Part shown: positions 21,932 through 34,269 of the stretch, in pieces
How positions within the stretch are numbered: the first letter of the stretch is position 1
Layout: each line of letters begins with the position of its first letter
Assembly (NCBI GenBank): GCA_964023205.1
Contig: OZ026841.1
Span: forward strand, 33,680,399 to 33,744,398
Direction of reading: 5' to 3'
Length of the DNA: 64,000 bases
DNA from: Lutraria lutraria
Taxonomy: Eukaryota > Mollusca > Bivalvia > Venerida > Mactridae
Position numbers and translations under genes: made by a program
The notes under the pieces: model-generated
The model's database searches: none
The model's input: the letters and a program-made list of their open reading frames with translations, nothing else
Told to the model about the DNA's origin: nothing

Positions 21932-24900
21932 CTGAAATGAACACAACAAAGTACAATGTAGTAAAACTGTTATATAAGCCAACTTACGTAGCGTGATAAC
22001 AAAGGATATACTTGCCGATACAAGGCTGTCATTAATATATAACTCGAGAAGAAACTAAAATCAACTATATATTTTGTACCCTGACTTAAAGCGAAAGCCT
22101 TCAAATTTGCGTTAGTTCTCAACTTTAGCTTCTATGTACCTTAACATATTTTAATAAGGAACCTTTCTATGTATGTGATGTGTTATAAATGATGTTATGA
22201 GCGGTAATTATCTTGTTACTATATGAGAAACTCACGCCCCGTTGATAAAATACTAACGCCCCGGTGCTAAAACTGTAAATAGATATTGTATTAAAACGCA
22301 CATTCTATGGAGAACGCACCTAGTAACTCTTAAACTATTTTATATACGGTAACTGTCATAAAGTGGACACGTTTCTGTCTGATGTTCTAAACCAACCTCA
22401 TGGCCAGTTGGGCCCATCACAACATTTCATGGGAAGCATTCGGCGAACAAGACATTATCGTGATTTATATAGCTCAATAAAACATCACTAGGTAAAAAGC
22501 TCAATAAAATACATCACTAGGTAAAAAACATTACTGTGGGCACCATAAACAACCGAAAAATGCATTCTTTGTAAATAAATAAGTCGTAAATTAAAACAGA
22601 CAACAATATAGGATAAACAAGGATTAACAAACATCGCATTCTTAAAAGGCATGGATTGACAAAGTTCTATATTAGTCATGTTCTTCCATAGACTACAATC
22701 CAGGTACCAGTAGAACATGTTGCATGGATAACATAAATTGGACAATGACAGAAGGCATATAAAGTACTTATATGTTTAGTTTTAGTGACATGTAGATTGT
22801 ACATTTTAATGGTCCTCGTTACCATGGTAATAAGTCATGTTTTGTATTACCTGTCCCTGAATTGATTGCATCTGGCCTTGTTGTTGTGGCTGCATCGCTT
22901 GAAGTCCATAGTTTGTATATTGCATGTATTGTGGTGAGTTACTAGGCGCGGGTATCACTGGGTACTGTCCATGACCATATCCTTGCATTGTCTCGGTATT
23001 CGCTTGTTGAATAAGTTGTTGGAATATTTGATCAGATCCTGAGTTAACTTGTGGTGACGGGTTATCAAGAACAAGGTTGCCTTAAATGATAAAAATGGTT
23101 GCAGGTGTCATGTTAAATTTAACAAAAATGCATATATAATTATATACTCTTTGATTGATAATGTCTAGTCATTGACGTCCGTGAGTTGCTATAAACAGAG
23201 ATTAATCATGTTAACAATCCTAAGTATGACAATTATTTGCTCTGTGGCTGTGTTTTTACATACCTAAAATACCATATTCAAACCGGACCAGAGTATGGTA
23301 AATATCAATGCACTCAGTATATACTTAGTACTGCTTTGCATATGTAGGGCGGTCCGTCCGTAGCCAAAACTTGTCCGACCAATTACTGGAGAAAGATTTG
23401 GCCAGAGGTCCTCATCCTTGGTTGGGAGGTTGGTCATCATATGTAGATAACACCTATTGATTTTGAGGTCAGTAGATTACAGTTATCGCAATATAAAATC
23501 CTTGTCAGATCAATAACAGGAAATTACCATCCAGATGGCGCTTCGGGGACATCCGTGTTTGACAGTCCCCTCTTTTTCATCAGATTTTAACGTGTATCCA
23601 TATTCCAAAACCAGGCCCGTACGATGCCATTTCATGAGGGGAGCTTATTATAAATTTTGGTTGACAACTAGGGGATATAGCCCCTATTGATTACCATTAC
23701 AGTTGAAATGATTGCCCCCCCATCCGGTTCTTACGGCCTTGCTGTAGTTGTTAAAATAGTTTAACACGCCCATCTCGCTAATTTTATAATTTAACTGTGA
23801 ATGAAAGTAATACTTTAAATTGTACGTATATAACCCGTGCAGTGCTAGTAGAGTGTTACCTTCAGAACGTTGTGGAAGTGTTATAAATCTATTTCCAACA
23901 TCATTCTGTCGCTGAGGACCCATGTTTGTGTATGCATAGTCCTTGGGAACAATCATACCGTCAGCAAGTCTGAAAAATAAGGTTATACTCGTACATATAT
24001 TGTCGACAGTTGTATCATAAGATGCCTTAAGATGTACCTCTGCTGATACACGCCTCAAACTTTTATAAGCGGGTACGTAGGTAGTACTGTAGCAGAACTT
24101 GTAGAATATATTTGTACAAGAAACGGAACGCTGAAAGGAGTAAAAGTTCTGTCAAAATCGCTAATAGTCTGTGTAGGATTTTTAAAGAGTCTGTCGAATA
24201 ATCACAAACTAGATTAGTTTAACGAATATATATTGAAACATAATTGAAATGTAACTTTTCATCTGTGCTCATGCTTGTTTTGCACGTTGATGCGTGTTCA
24301 TGTATTTGATTACTAGTATTCTTGTTTTCCCTCTTCTATTCACTTAATGGGCGAATTTTATCTATTAGAGCCGGTTATGTATACGTCTCTCGGGTATGGG
24401 TTCGTGAAGTAAATCTAACCACACGGTCGTCAAGAAATGAGACTAAATATATAATGTACAACCTCTCCAGAGTGACCCTGTTTTGAGCAACAACATCCCT
24501 TCAACAAGTCAACAGCATGATTTTTTCCCACTGCACAATTTAACTACATTTGTCCTAATTCAACCTCTCTAGAGCAATAACCTCTCAACAAAAACATAAT
24601 TTGGCTACTACCAAAGGGTTTTACTTTGGAGAGGTTGCTCTGTTTCATGTAGACAGACCGAAGAACTGATACATGGAGAGAAATGAACATGACTGTGAGA
24701 GGATGGAGTGATAACTAGATTGTTGATTAACAAGGTTAACTACGAACGACGGATGTGGTATAAGTGGTACATGTAATATCATGTTAACAAGAAAGGGTTG
24801 GTGTTCGAGTAAAGGCTTTTGCTAAAGAAGGATACACTGAATAAGTTGTATGATATACGTGTCACGTGAAAAGTTAGATTAGCAGAGGAGGAGAGAAGCG

Positions 24901-25708
24901 GGTGAGGTAGAGAGGGTATAAAGAGAGGGAGAGAAATAGGGAGGGGAGAGACGGAGAAACAGCATGATGGGGAGAAAAGGACGGAGACACTGAGCAAGAT
25001 GGGGAGAGAAAGGACGGAGACACGGAGCAAGATGGGGAGAGAAAGGACGGAGACACTGAGCAAGATGGGGAGAGAAAGGACGGAGGCACGGAGCAAGATG
25101 GGGAGAGAAAGGACGGAGACACGGAGCAAGATGGGGAGAGAAAGGACGGAGACACGGAGCAAGATGGGGAGAGAAAGGACGGAGACACGGAGCAAGATGG
25201 GGAGAGAAAGGACGGAGGCACGGAGCAAGATGGGGAGAGAAAGGACGGAGACACGGAGCAAGATGGGGAGAGAAAGGACGGAGGCACGGAGCAAGATGGG
25301 GAGAGAAAGGACGGAGACACGGAGCAAGATGGGGAGAGGGAGGACCGGAGGCACGGAGATAGATGTGGAGAGAAAGAGCGAGAGAGGAAGAGAGAAAATG
25401 ATATAGAGATTGAGGTACAGAGAGAGATGGAGAGTAAGGGAGAGAGGATGGGAAGGTGGAGATGGGAGTAGAGAGAAAAAGAGATATAGCGTGTATGAGG
25501 GAATGGAAGACGCGAAAACAACGATTCGTAGGAGCGTCAACTTTAAATACAAAAAATGTATATTAAACTTAAAGCAAGTTTTATACCTTTGTTCAGGCCT
25601 CGTCCTGCAAATTGTGTTGACATCTGGGGTCTTGTTTGGTCGAATATTTATCGGAGGTAAATAAACAAGGCGGCGATCCCCGAACTTAGTGGATACATTT
25701 TTTGCCAT
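21215..25708 (-). CDS. Uncharacterised 392-aa protein, 4 coding exons
   Basis: Exons in transcript order: 25708-25587, 23969-23860, 23080-22851, 21931-21215. They sum to 1179 nt (392 aa plus stop). All junctions are GT-AG and phases 2, 1 and 0 agree, which strongly supports the model. I do not recognise the family. Residues 1-77 are a basic start with LVYLPPINIRPNKTPD and YAYTNMGPQRQNDVGNRFI. Residues about 95-176 are low-complexity and rich in Q, N, P, G and Y, with a QAMQPQQQGQMQ run. Then comes CRDCH (178-182). A compact, probably folded core follows (about 209-275: GFIQDFAIEGLLRYGRL, EHLVRDLLLKYGQFEVTLVR), then an acidic stretch LDEDEEFNYDKF and a charged, tyrosine- and arginine-rich tail. 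There is no signal peptide or membrane segment, so it is probably cytosolic or nuclear. The start is the only ATG that opens exon 1 in frame. A 5' non-coding exon cannot be excluded. Confidence 0.85.
22470..22528. repeat. Short tandem duplication in intron 3
   Basis: AGCTCAATAAAA-CATCACTAGGTAAAAA occurs twice in succession with a small length difference. Confidence 0.6.
22851..23080 (-). CDS. Uncharacterised gene, exon 3
   Basis: 230 nt, from acceptor ATCATTTAAG to donor GGACAG|GTAATA. It completes codon 78 (G) and encodes NLVLDNPSPQVNSGSDQIF and the glutamine-rich segment up to residue 154. Confidence 0.85.
23335..23520. repeat. Dispersed repeat, family F
   Basis: ACCTATTGATTTTGAGGTCAG and the GTTGGGAGGTTGGTCATC stretch match, in the opposite orientation, the segment at 32862-33020. 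Two copies in one window show it is dispersed. It lies in intron 2. Confidence 0.55.
23860..23969 (-). CDS. Uncharacterised gene, exon 2
   Basis: 110 nt, from acceptor TTTTTCAG to donor GAAG|GTAACA. It encodes LADGMIVPKDYAYTNMGPQR and ends ITLPQRSE, phase 2 in and phase 1 out. Confidence 0.85.
24457..24643. mobile_element. ACAACCTCTCCAGAG MITE family, copy 1
   Basis: TACAACCTCTCCAGAGTGACC at the left faces TTTGGAGAGGTTGCTCTG at the right. Internal CAACAACATCCCTTCAACAA and CTCTCAACAA match copies at 27342, 33640 and 52377. Its outermost bases are degraded. Intron 1 of the minus-strand gene. Confidence 0.7.
24968..25375. repeat. 33-bp minisatellite, about 12 copies
   Basis: The unit is GGACGGAGACACGGAGCAAG plus ATGGGGAGAGAAA, purine-rich on the plus strand. 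Copies differ at one or two sites (GAGACAC or GAGGCAC, CTGAG or CGGAG). Being 33 bp it keeps frame and makes 11-residue repeats (SKMGRERTETR on plus, SPSCSVSPSFL-type on minus). It lies within intron 1 of the minus-strand gene, so these frames are not taken as genes. Confidence 0.95.
25587..25708 (-). CDS. Uncharacterised gene, exon 1
   Basis: 122 nt from ATG (25708) to donor CAAAG|GTATAA, encoding MAKNVSTKFGDRRLVYLPPI and on to residue 40 plus two bases. Reading through the donor stays open for a further 269 codons, see findings. Confidence 0.8.
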
Positions 25709-26164
25709 TACTCATGCAGTTGATTATATCATTTACCAGTCTGTGAAACTAAAATAATAAAACAAATGAGACGATGGTATGACAGCAGATTCATAATATA
25801 TACAGACTTAAAGATTCATAAAATGTATAGATATGTTTATGTCAGACTTCGCTAGATTGTCCTAACGATACAAGTCTAGTACCCGTAAATAGTCCATATA
25901 TATATACAATTTTACAACCGGCTAAAATTAATAATTTTGATTTCATTTTTTTAATATTAACACAAGAAAAATGATTTGATAACCGAAATACCCTAGGTTT
26001 GTTGTGCATGTTAAACTAGTTTTAAGTATGACTTGAGGGCCCTCGTGATATGGAGTAAGGAAGTACAAAACTACAAGAGCCACATTCTGACATACATTAA
26101 ATTCCCCACACGCATGACATATGTACAATATCATAGTACACATAGTTGGTTCATGTTTTTAAAT
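25709..26164. other. Upstream flank of the minus-strand gene
   Basis: It should hold the promoter and any 5' UTR of that gene. No TATA box or CpG cluster stands out. AT-rich with no other exon seen. Confidence 0.4.
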
Positions 26165-26450
26165 TGCATTTATTCTTTCATTAATTTGGATTTAACGCCG
26201 TTTTTTAACATTTTTTTTCGGTAAAACAATGCATACAGCGACCGATTCACTTAACCAGTTTTCCTGGACGCTATTCTTAACAGTACTAACTCGACCTTCG
26301 ACCTGGAACCAGCAACTTCTCCACATGTGGAGACAAATATCGACATTGTCGTCAATTTTTCATGGAAGGGTATAAAACCTGCCCTGACCAGGAATCAAAC
26401 CCGGGTCGCCAGGGTACAAATCCAGCGCATTGGACCACGACCGCGGCTCC
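26165..26450 (-). mobile_element. SINE family A, minus orientation, head preserved
   Basis: On the minus strand the head has a B-box-like GGCGACCCGGGTTTGATTCC, then a body with TCTCCACATGTGGAG inverted to the plus copy, CAGGAAAACTGGTTAAGTGA and a tail of AATGAAAGAATAAATGC. It is among the more complete copies here. Confidence 0.75.
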
Positions 26451-26455
26451 TTTTA

Positions 26456-27341
26456 TATTGTAATATATGAGAATATAGATACAGTTTACTGTAGACGTGT
26501 TTGAATTAAAGTAGATTTATCAAATCAAACCGTGAACCAAGTACAGTGCAGTAACTCCAACTAAACTCAGTTCATGTGTTACTTGATATTCCAATTAGTT
26601 CTAATAAGCCTTACCACTTGACTTGGTCAAATACAAGTCTTGAATTTCAAACCAATTTTACACTAATTTCGGTATGTTAACCGTGTAATATATATTCATT
26701 GTCCTATATTTAAGTTATATCCACGTCTCCATTTATATTCTAGAGTATATAACTGGCTTTTAATTTCAGCTTAATATTTATATGTATAAATTAGGCACAA
26801 TGTTTTGAAAGTAAGAATTATTCCGAACGAAGAAATTTACTCCAACTGTAAAGAAAACGTATCTTGTCTGAAACATATACAACTTTCAAATAACTTTGAA
26901 TAGATATTTCAACGGCAGTCTGACACCTTTAGAAATACGAAATACATTTTTTTATTGCTTATCATTGCTTACAGCTTTCAAATCAATATTATCGATTCAG
27001 AAATCTCATTGAAAATATTTCTTACGATGGAAAGTAAATAAAATGTATTCATAACTATTCAACCGCATCGCTGCATTCGTTTGATCAATAAAAATATTTG
27101 TTGAAAATCGTATGTCATCATTTGCGATGAGAAATATTAACGTCTGACGTGAAATTGTAATATCATACTAAATATTAAAATTATAATATTATATTTTATT
27201 ATCATTGATCAAAATAATTATGCTTGTAATGATTTTATGTGGTGTATACATGTATAGGTTATTAGGGTTTAATTATTTCCAATGTTTTGATGATGGGTGT
27301 AAGGAAGATGACAAGAGACAGCAGAAGTATATATTCCAATA
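26456..27341. other. Intergenic, no gene seen
   Basis: AT-rich sequence without a coding exon, RNA gene or tandem repeat that I can support. Confidence 0.5.
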
Positions 27342-27522
27342 TACAGTGTAACCTCTCCAGAACGGCCCTCTCTTGAGCAACAACCTCCATTCAACAACAG
27401 TCTGATGTTTACCCAAACTGTAATATTTAACTATTAATTTAACCCAATTAGAGCAACCAACTCTCAACAAAGACATGTTTGTTTCTCACGAAAGTGTGTT
27501 GCTTTGCAGAGGTTGCACTGTA
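27342..27522. mobile_element. ACAACCTCTCCAGAG MITE family, copy 2 (181 bp)
   Basis: Starts TACAGTGTAACCTCTCCAGA and ends GCAGAGGTTGCACTGTA, a clear inverted pair. Both ends carry TA, consistent with insertion at a TA dinucleotide. It is the best-preserved copy of the family. Confidence 0.8.
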
Positions 27523-27754
27523 ATTTAAAACAAAGGAAAACATCTAACAAGCAACCTTCTAATGGAAAAAACTACTTACCAATGAAACTCTATTAAATTT
27601 ATAGAGATAAAGAATGTTAATGTAAAGTCCATGGCATAAACATGTAGGCCTACTAGTAAGTCATTTAAGTCTGTTGGTTATATGAATCACCTGATATTGT
27701 AACGTGAATTATTTCGATCACTACATGACAATACAATTAAATGGAACACATAGT

Positions 27755-27958
27755 ATGGGCGCGGCGATCCGGGTTGGATTCTCAGTATTGGCTGATCACA
27801 ACTTTCCTTGAAAATTTGACAACAATGTCGATTTTCCTCTACATGTGGAGAAAGTGTTGTTTCCTTGTGGAATGGAAGCTTGTTTGGTAATTTGGCCTCT
27901 GTATTAAACAGTGGAAGTTTGTTGATAAACGACGTTAAATTCAAATAAATGAATAAAC
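27755..27958 (+). mobile_element. SINE family A, diverged copy
   Basis: Contains CGGGTTGGATTCTC (B-box-like), TCGATTTTCCTCTACATGTG-GAG, a shortened 3' domain and the tail AAATAAATGAATAAAC. Confidence 0.65.
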
Positions 27959-28261
27959 AAAGTACATGTATGTGATAAAATATCCCACTGCAAATATATA
28001 ACTGCTCGTCGTACAATCAGGCGTTAGATAATATATCTACTTGGAGAGCTGACCTAAGTATAGCTATAACAATGTTGATATTAAAAGATAAACATTATCC
28101 CGTTAGTATGATTAAATAAGTGATTACTTCATTCTCAATCATTAATTGATTGTTAAAACGTATTTAGCATGTAGCATGTGGACTGTGACCAGTACATTGT
28201 CTGCACGTGGTGTGTATTGAACAATAAGAAAATAAAAATACGTATGTACTTGTAAATACGG

Positions 28262-28485
28262 TCGTGGTCCAGGGCTAGTGGTGCACGGGATTTATAACCC
28301 GACGAACTAGGTACAAATCCCGATCAAGACAGGTTTCTAAATAAAACTTTTTCCTAAATATGTCGAGAAGTTGGCGGTTTCTTACTAAAGGGTTAGTCAG
28401 TACTGCTAGGGAAACTGGTTAGGTGAACTGACCGCTGTATGCAACTGAAATATGGTTGAAAATGGCACTAAAACAACTGAAACAA
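28262..28485 (+). mobile_element. SINE family A, copy with tRNA-like head
   Basis: Head with GTGGTCCAGGGCTAGTGG and the B-box-like GGTACAAATCCCG, body ATATGTCGAGAAGTTGGCGG, AGTCAGTACTGCTAGGGAA-ACTGG and a tail of ACTGAAACAAAC. Confidence 0.65.
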
Positions 28486-29570
28486 ACATGTATAAGCATG
28501 GTCCTGTACTTCCGGTTTGTGATTTAGTTTGGTACTTCTATTGTTTTGTTGTTAATATAATCCTTAGTACATAAAATGATGACGTCACTCATTATTTTGT
28601 AATTATGTCGTTTTATCTTGTTTCCTTTATAATTGATTTACACTTATATAGAAGGGTCAGGCTGTTTGTGTTGCATTGTTGCTCATAATGACTCAGAACG
28701 GACTCAATTCGTCACCCATTAATTTCTAGTGTCATGCCAAACTGACCTATCTCTAATTCACCTTTGAGCAGTGACCTTAGTTAAAGCTTTAAAGCATAAA
28801 ATTTAATGTACTAAACTTGTATCAACCCAATCTTTTATTTTTTCCTAGGTGGGAACTTTTGTCATGCAAACTGGATTTTTTAAATCTTACGCAATTATAA
28901 TTAATACTCAATTAAGATATGCCCTTATTTGTTCGTATACTCACTTGAAGGACAATGTGAGAACTTTTATTTATTTGGCACTGTTTTTTTAATGTTCCGT
29001 TATCGGCGCCAGAATGTCTACACTATTAAATAAAAGCTGGCTAGACAATTGATGCAATATTGATTGAAATTATTAAAATATTTAATTAAATGGATGAAAT
29101 ATGATTAATGATTGTTCAAAATACATGATTATGTAATCAGAACAACACAGTGTATTGTTACTCATTTGAATTTTGTTTACTGCATGACTTAAAAACATTT
29201 AGATAGTGCAAAGAGCAATATTTCGCCCATTTATAGATATTTTTCAAACTTAACTTCCATATTCATAAAAAAGCATTAACTTATTATTGTTGTACACCTA
29301 CATTCGAATTATACAAATATGTCAAACTGTTTTTTATCAAGAAATTTCTTTTTCTTTTCCTTTTTTTTCTTTCCTATTTTCTTCACGTTTGTAAAATTAA
29401 ATCTGACTAGAATTGTTGATATAAAAATGATAATTTTTGTTTACACTTATTCCTAAAGCATGACTGTATTAATTCTGTCACTGTTCATATTTATATTATA
29501 CCATGCTGTTGTATATATTGTATACTCATATACATTGTATTGTACAATTTGAGTTAAATAAAGTTTAATT
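28486..29570. other. Intergenic, no gene seen
   Basis: AT-rich with pyrimidine-rich stretches near 29345-29390 (TTTCTTTTCC repeats). No gene is supported. Confidence 0.5.
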
Positions 29571-29756
29571 AGATAGTTGGTTGGTTGGTTGATTGGTTAG
29601 TTCGTTAGTTAGTTAGTTCGTTCGTTCGTTCGTTCGTTCTTTAGTTCGTTCGTTCGTTCGTTCGTTCGTTAGTTCGTTAGTTAGTTCGTTCGTTCGTTCG
29701 TTCGTTCGTTCGTTCGTTCGTTCGTTCGTTCGTTCGTTCGTTCGTTAGTTAGTTAG
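29571..29756. repeat. GTTC/GTTA/GTTG tetranucleotide microsatellite
   Basis: A 186-bp run of four-base units, first GTTG, then interleaved GTTC and GTTA. The longest pure TTCG stretch lies near 29686-29745. Arrays like this are highly length-variable. Confidence 0.95.
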
Positions 29757-32138
29757 ACAAGACTCCTAATAGTTCTTTCTTATTTCTTATCTGAAATGTA
29801 AGTATATTTGACTGTTAAAATTTTACACTCTAATATTTATACATATCATACATGTATATATTTTTGTAATTCTAAACTTTTCATAATATTTATTGAGTTG
29901 CAATCATTTTATTAGAACTTTACATCAATACATATTTCTTCTGCTCGTTAAATAATACATAACTATAATTCATATTCTATATATTTAGATTTATATTCAA
30001 CATACTCCATGTTAACAAGTTTTTTCAACCAAATATATGTTGAATATCTTGAATGTTGAATTATACTTCCTAAAAACTGTGCCATCAAAGCCAGCTGACC
30101 ATATTTACTATTTACTTTTTTCTCACCAAATTCACTACTAAATGTGTTAAACCATTTTGGCCGACAATACAGAAATTTTATAATCTAATGAATACAACCG
30201 CAAAACATACACTAATAAATTTATCTAAATATGTCTACTATGCTAATCTTGCACGAATAAGTAACAACTAGTTATATATTGTTCAACGTTTGATAACTGT
30301 ATGTAAACTATATACATGTACATGTGCACACATCTTTTCAAATCACACAATTTTATATAATGATTTCACATGTCACGATGACGGTCTTCAACCAAACAAT
30401 GTTTATCTATGTTTTTGTCATCATACATGTAGTATGTACTTTGTATTTGCTGTAAAACATATATTTGTTTGAATGCAATAAACTGTATATACATGAAGTT
30501 GTATACAATTGTATTATGTATGATTATGGTCTAATGAAGTTAAGTTGAGTATAATCCCTGTGTCTCATCATTCTCTCATAGCTATGTGTAGTACAGTTGT
30601 TGAATATATTCAATTTTTACTGACTTTTTTGGAAGTGAGAGCGCATAAGCAAAGCTACTCAGTCGAATCATGATTCTGTCTTAAAGTCGCCAGTGTGTCA
30701 TTTGAAAGTATAAGTCAGCGGGCGTTAGAAGATTTGTTTAGTAAATATTTATATATAAGGAGTCATGCGTACAACATAAAGGCATGTTGTTAAAATGGTT
30801 ACAGAGGAGCTGGTTCAAAATATATTTCAAAGTTTGGTGGGATTTTATCACCAACAATATAAATATATCAAATAAATACGGGACTGTAACATTTGTATTT
30901 GATTAAATTCTGGCTACCATACTTCAGTTTTATGTATCGTATAACCGAATTAAAGTGGTATGTCTTCGAGTGAAAAAAAATCAGGGTCTGTACATATAGT
31001 GGTTAACGTTTGTATGCACGTGGGGGAATATGAAAATATAACCAGTTATAGAAAGTTACATCATAAGAGGCAGATAATTAAAAAGAAAATATCAATTTGG
31101 TTTCAGAGGCCTCGTCGTAAAACTGATAATAAATACACTTGGATGATGGAACGAATGTCTCCAGTCTGTGTTACTGTATAAGACATAATTAATTAATTCA
31201 CGCTAATCAAAGATTTAGTAATATTTACATCATAAACGATACACACAAAAAACGTTCATTAATAACTATAAAATGTTTCCAAGGAAAAGGGAAAACAAAA
31301 ACAGGAATAACGGGAAAGCGAAATGTCATTGCACCAGTGATATTGGTTCCGTGGAAGCATTTAAATGTTTGATTTGAAGCGAACTATAGAAAGCCGTGTC
31401 TGCTAACACTTCATATCTCAAGTGTCGGCTCTTCACAATGTAATAATCAAACCTCTTCATTTTGAAAGTAGTTTTGCTTTCGTAGCAGCTGGAAAATTCA
31501 TAAATACGACCTAACGGTAATGACAGTTTGTAGGGTAAAGTCAATTTAAAGACCAAACAGTCGTAAATAGAGCTGGTAATGATTTGACAACGGAAATTAT
31601 ACGATTAGAAAAACCACTATAAAGACAGTTAGCCAAGACTTTACCGTGATGTTTGCGGCACAATGAAGCTTATAAGAGTTTGAAATAGGTACAGAATAAT
31701 TCTTTCTTACGTTCGAATTTCTATTGATCCGGTTGCGTACCCAACAAACGGAATAATCACAGAAAAAAATGAGTACCTTCTGCTATAACCCAATATGGTG
31801 CTTATCTAAAAACATACCTGTAAAAGAGTTTTTTGTTGAAACATGCGTAGCGGATAACCATTCATGGTCGTCCCACAACGACTCGCTCCATTTTAGTAAC
31901 ATATCGTCCCACTTTGGTGATGATTTGCCATACTACGATAATTCGCCCCAACATATTTTAAATGTTTAAGAAATTTACGTCGTGAATTGTTTCTAAAAAT
32001 CCATATGTAAAAGATATCATTATTGTATAGGGATTAAAAAGATGACATTTTAGAAAAATTCCAATGAACGAATGGGCAAATAAGCACATTGCCGTTGGGC
32101 AACAGTCGTACCAGACGTGTACGTTCATCTTATTGTTT
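29757..32138. other. Intergenic, no gene seen
   Basis: No multi-exon gene model can be built. A short frame at 30960-31181 was examined and rejected (see rejected list). Confidence 0.45.
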
Positions 32139-32375
32139 GTTTGTTTGTTTCGTCGGGTTTAACGCCATTTTCAACATAATTTCAGTCATATCGTGGTGGG
32201 TAGTTATCCTAACCAACTTTCCTGGTCTTCATTAAGGCCTTAAAACCAGTACTAACCACATTCTATCCGAGTTACTACCAAGTTACCCCACATAATTCAG
32301 AGGTGGAGGACAATTTAACATAGGATGTTGTATCTTCAGTCAAATTAGACACAGACAGTGTGAGCCTCGCACGTT
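32139..32375 (-). mobile_element. tRNA-derived SINE, same subfamily as 59311, minus orientation
   Basis: On the minus strand GGCTCACACTGTCTGTGTC, GAAGATACAACATCCTATG, TTGTCCTCCACCTCTGAAT-TATGTGG, GTTAGTACTGG and AGGAAAGTTGGTTAGGA parallel the 59311-59612 copy closely. The tRNA head is missing. The tail is AAACAAACAAAC. Confidence 0.7.
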
Positions 32376-32861
32376 CATCTTATATTTATTAGAATGATTT
32401 TTTTCTAAAAATGACAATATCCTTTAGTTTAGAACATGCTTATCGTATTCACACGGAACGTTGTATTATAACATTTCCAAGTTCTTTCGGGCTTTTTCGT
32501 TCATATCATTCAGACACCATACCTCGTTTTTCTAAGACAACCTCTCGTTTTCAAAGTTGAAGATTCGTTTAAAATTCATTATAATATGCTGTTGATTTGA
32601 CAGATGTTACGCAATTTTTAAAACGCACACCACGCGGTTCAAACACGTACGTCCTCTGTCTTCATTAAATATGACTGAGGTCCTTCATATGCAAATATCT
32701 TCCGTAATTGGTTCATCATTTCAAGATGTGATGTCACAAGACGAAGAGAGTATTAAGATGTTTACAGACACGGTATTAGATCTGTAGAGAGTAGAGACAT
32801 GTCTAAAGAAACAGTTCAAACTAGTTCAAATCTATTTTAAATGTTTACTGTACTGTGGTTC

Positions 32862-33020
32862 TTAAAGCCAACCACATGCTTGTGAAACACGGATGGCCCC
32901 TAAAGGGCCAACTGGATACTAGTAGTAAGACATTGACCTTTGATCTACTAACCACACAATCAATAGGGGTCATCTGAATGTGATAAACAATCTCCCAACC
33001 GGCCGACCGACCAACATGAC
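32862..33020. repeat. Dispersed repeat, family F, second copy
   Basis: GACCTTTGATCTACTAACC, CAATCAATAGGGGTCATCTG and AATCTCCCAACCGGCCGACC match the complement of 23335-23520. It includes the local palindrome GGCCCCTAAAGGGCC near 32894. Confidence 0.55.
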
Positions 33021-33344
33021 ATTGTGCATTTAGCAAAAAAACCCTGTTCTTTGATAGAGCATAATAATTGGCTTAATGGCCGAATTGTAAACACGTTAAA
33101 GACGAGAAAGCCATATCGCATCTACAAGAAGTCAAATAGTCGTTTGGATTTTAAAGCCAACCGAATGGTCGATATATGTATTGTAGATGACAAGGTACGG
33201 GGACTGTTATAGTGGCCCGGTTAAGTGTATGATAACCATATTACATTATACAGAAACGCATTACCGTTTGATGCTAATGAAGGTATACACACATGTACAT
33301 GTGAACGTAATACAACAGCATGTTGTTTTGTTTATATTGAGTTT

Positions 33345-33405
33345 CTATCAGTGAGGGGTTGCAGTGATTTGAAGTCTGCTACCTTGACCACGGAGGCGGG
33401 TCTAC
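33345..33405 (+). mobile_element. Fragment of SINE-like family C
   Basis: CAGTGAGGGGTTGCAGTGATTT and CTACCTTGACCACGGAGGCGG match the tail of the 8365-8600 copy. Only the 3' part is present. Confidence 0.5.
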
Positions 33406-33639
33406 TGTATGTTGTAAAAGGCGTGTGTGTTGTGGATTTATATACCACCATCTGTCTTTATATCTGCCGAACGTTTGTTTATTAATATATTTCATTTTCG
33501 TTGATATTTTAAATTGTGTGCATAAATAATATACAACATAAGGAAGTATAAAAAACGGTTACCCGGTTGATCCTATAGATTGGCGCCGACCCGAAAGTGT
33601 CAACTTCGGCACCAAACTCCAAAGTACGGAAATAGTAAG

Positions 33640-33819
33640 TACGGTACAACCTCTCCAGAGCGACCCTCCCTTGAGCAACAACCTCCCTTCAACAACAGCA
33701 TAATTCCCCCACTACATGATTTAACTATTAAATTAACCTCTCTAGAGCAACAACCTCTCAACAACTACAATATATTTTGCTACTCCCAAAGGGTGTTGCT
33801 TTGGAGAGTTTGTGCTGTA
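33640..33819. mobile_element. ACAACCTCTCCAGAG MITE family, copy 3 (180 bp)
   Basis: TACGGTACAACCTCTCCAGAG on the left, CTTTGGAGAGTTTGTGCTGTA on the right in inverted sense. The 100-residue open frame crossing it is an artefact of the element. Confidence 0.78.
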
Positions 33820-34269
33820 TGTCTTTCTTACTTTTTTCTTACACTTTTACCGATAATAAAAGAAGAAAAAATAGAAAAGTAAAGTGGTACATCTGACCAT
33901 CCTGTATTGGTCAAGTAACAGTAAGTATAATGATTATTTTAGATCTAGCCTTTTTGCGCTCAACTAAAGCAGGTCACGTACCAACGTTTAATTACTAATC
34001 CATAATGTCAAAATAACTACAAAATGTAAAATTAATTTTCCGTTCAACTGTCTTATTTAATGCGATGTTAATGGTGTAAATACCGACGCTAATAAGTATC
34101 ATTATTGGAAAGTAATTTGAAGTATTTCATTGCAGTTTTATTCTAGACGTAGTGTGTTGAAGGTAACTCAGTTATCCGCGATTTCTTTCAGTCAAATTCT
34201 GATTAAGATGAAAACGATATAACTAGTGAAGTAAATGCAGAGTTATTTAAAAACTTTGTCGATGAAGGT

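Noticed and set aside
24999..25406. 135-codon plus-strand frame of SKMGRERTETR repeats
   Set aside because: Translation of the 33-bp minisatellite in an intron of the opposite-strand gene. No splice sites, no non-repeat protein sequence.
30960..31181. Frame containing KISIWFQRPRRKTD, reminiscent of a homeodomain recognition helix
   Set aside because: The key WFQNRR signature is not complete, no helices 1-2 precede it, and the TTTGGTTTCAG bases encoding IWFQ look like a chance splice-acceptor-like sequence.
33580..33882. 100-residue plus-strand frame
   Set aside because: It crosses a MITE (33640-33819) and has no independent support.
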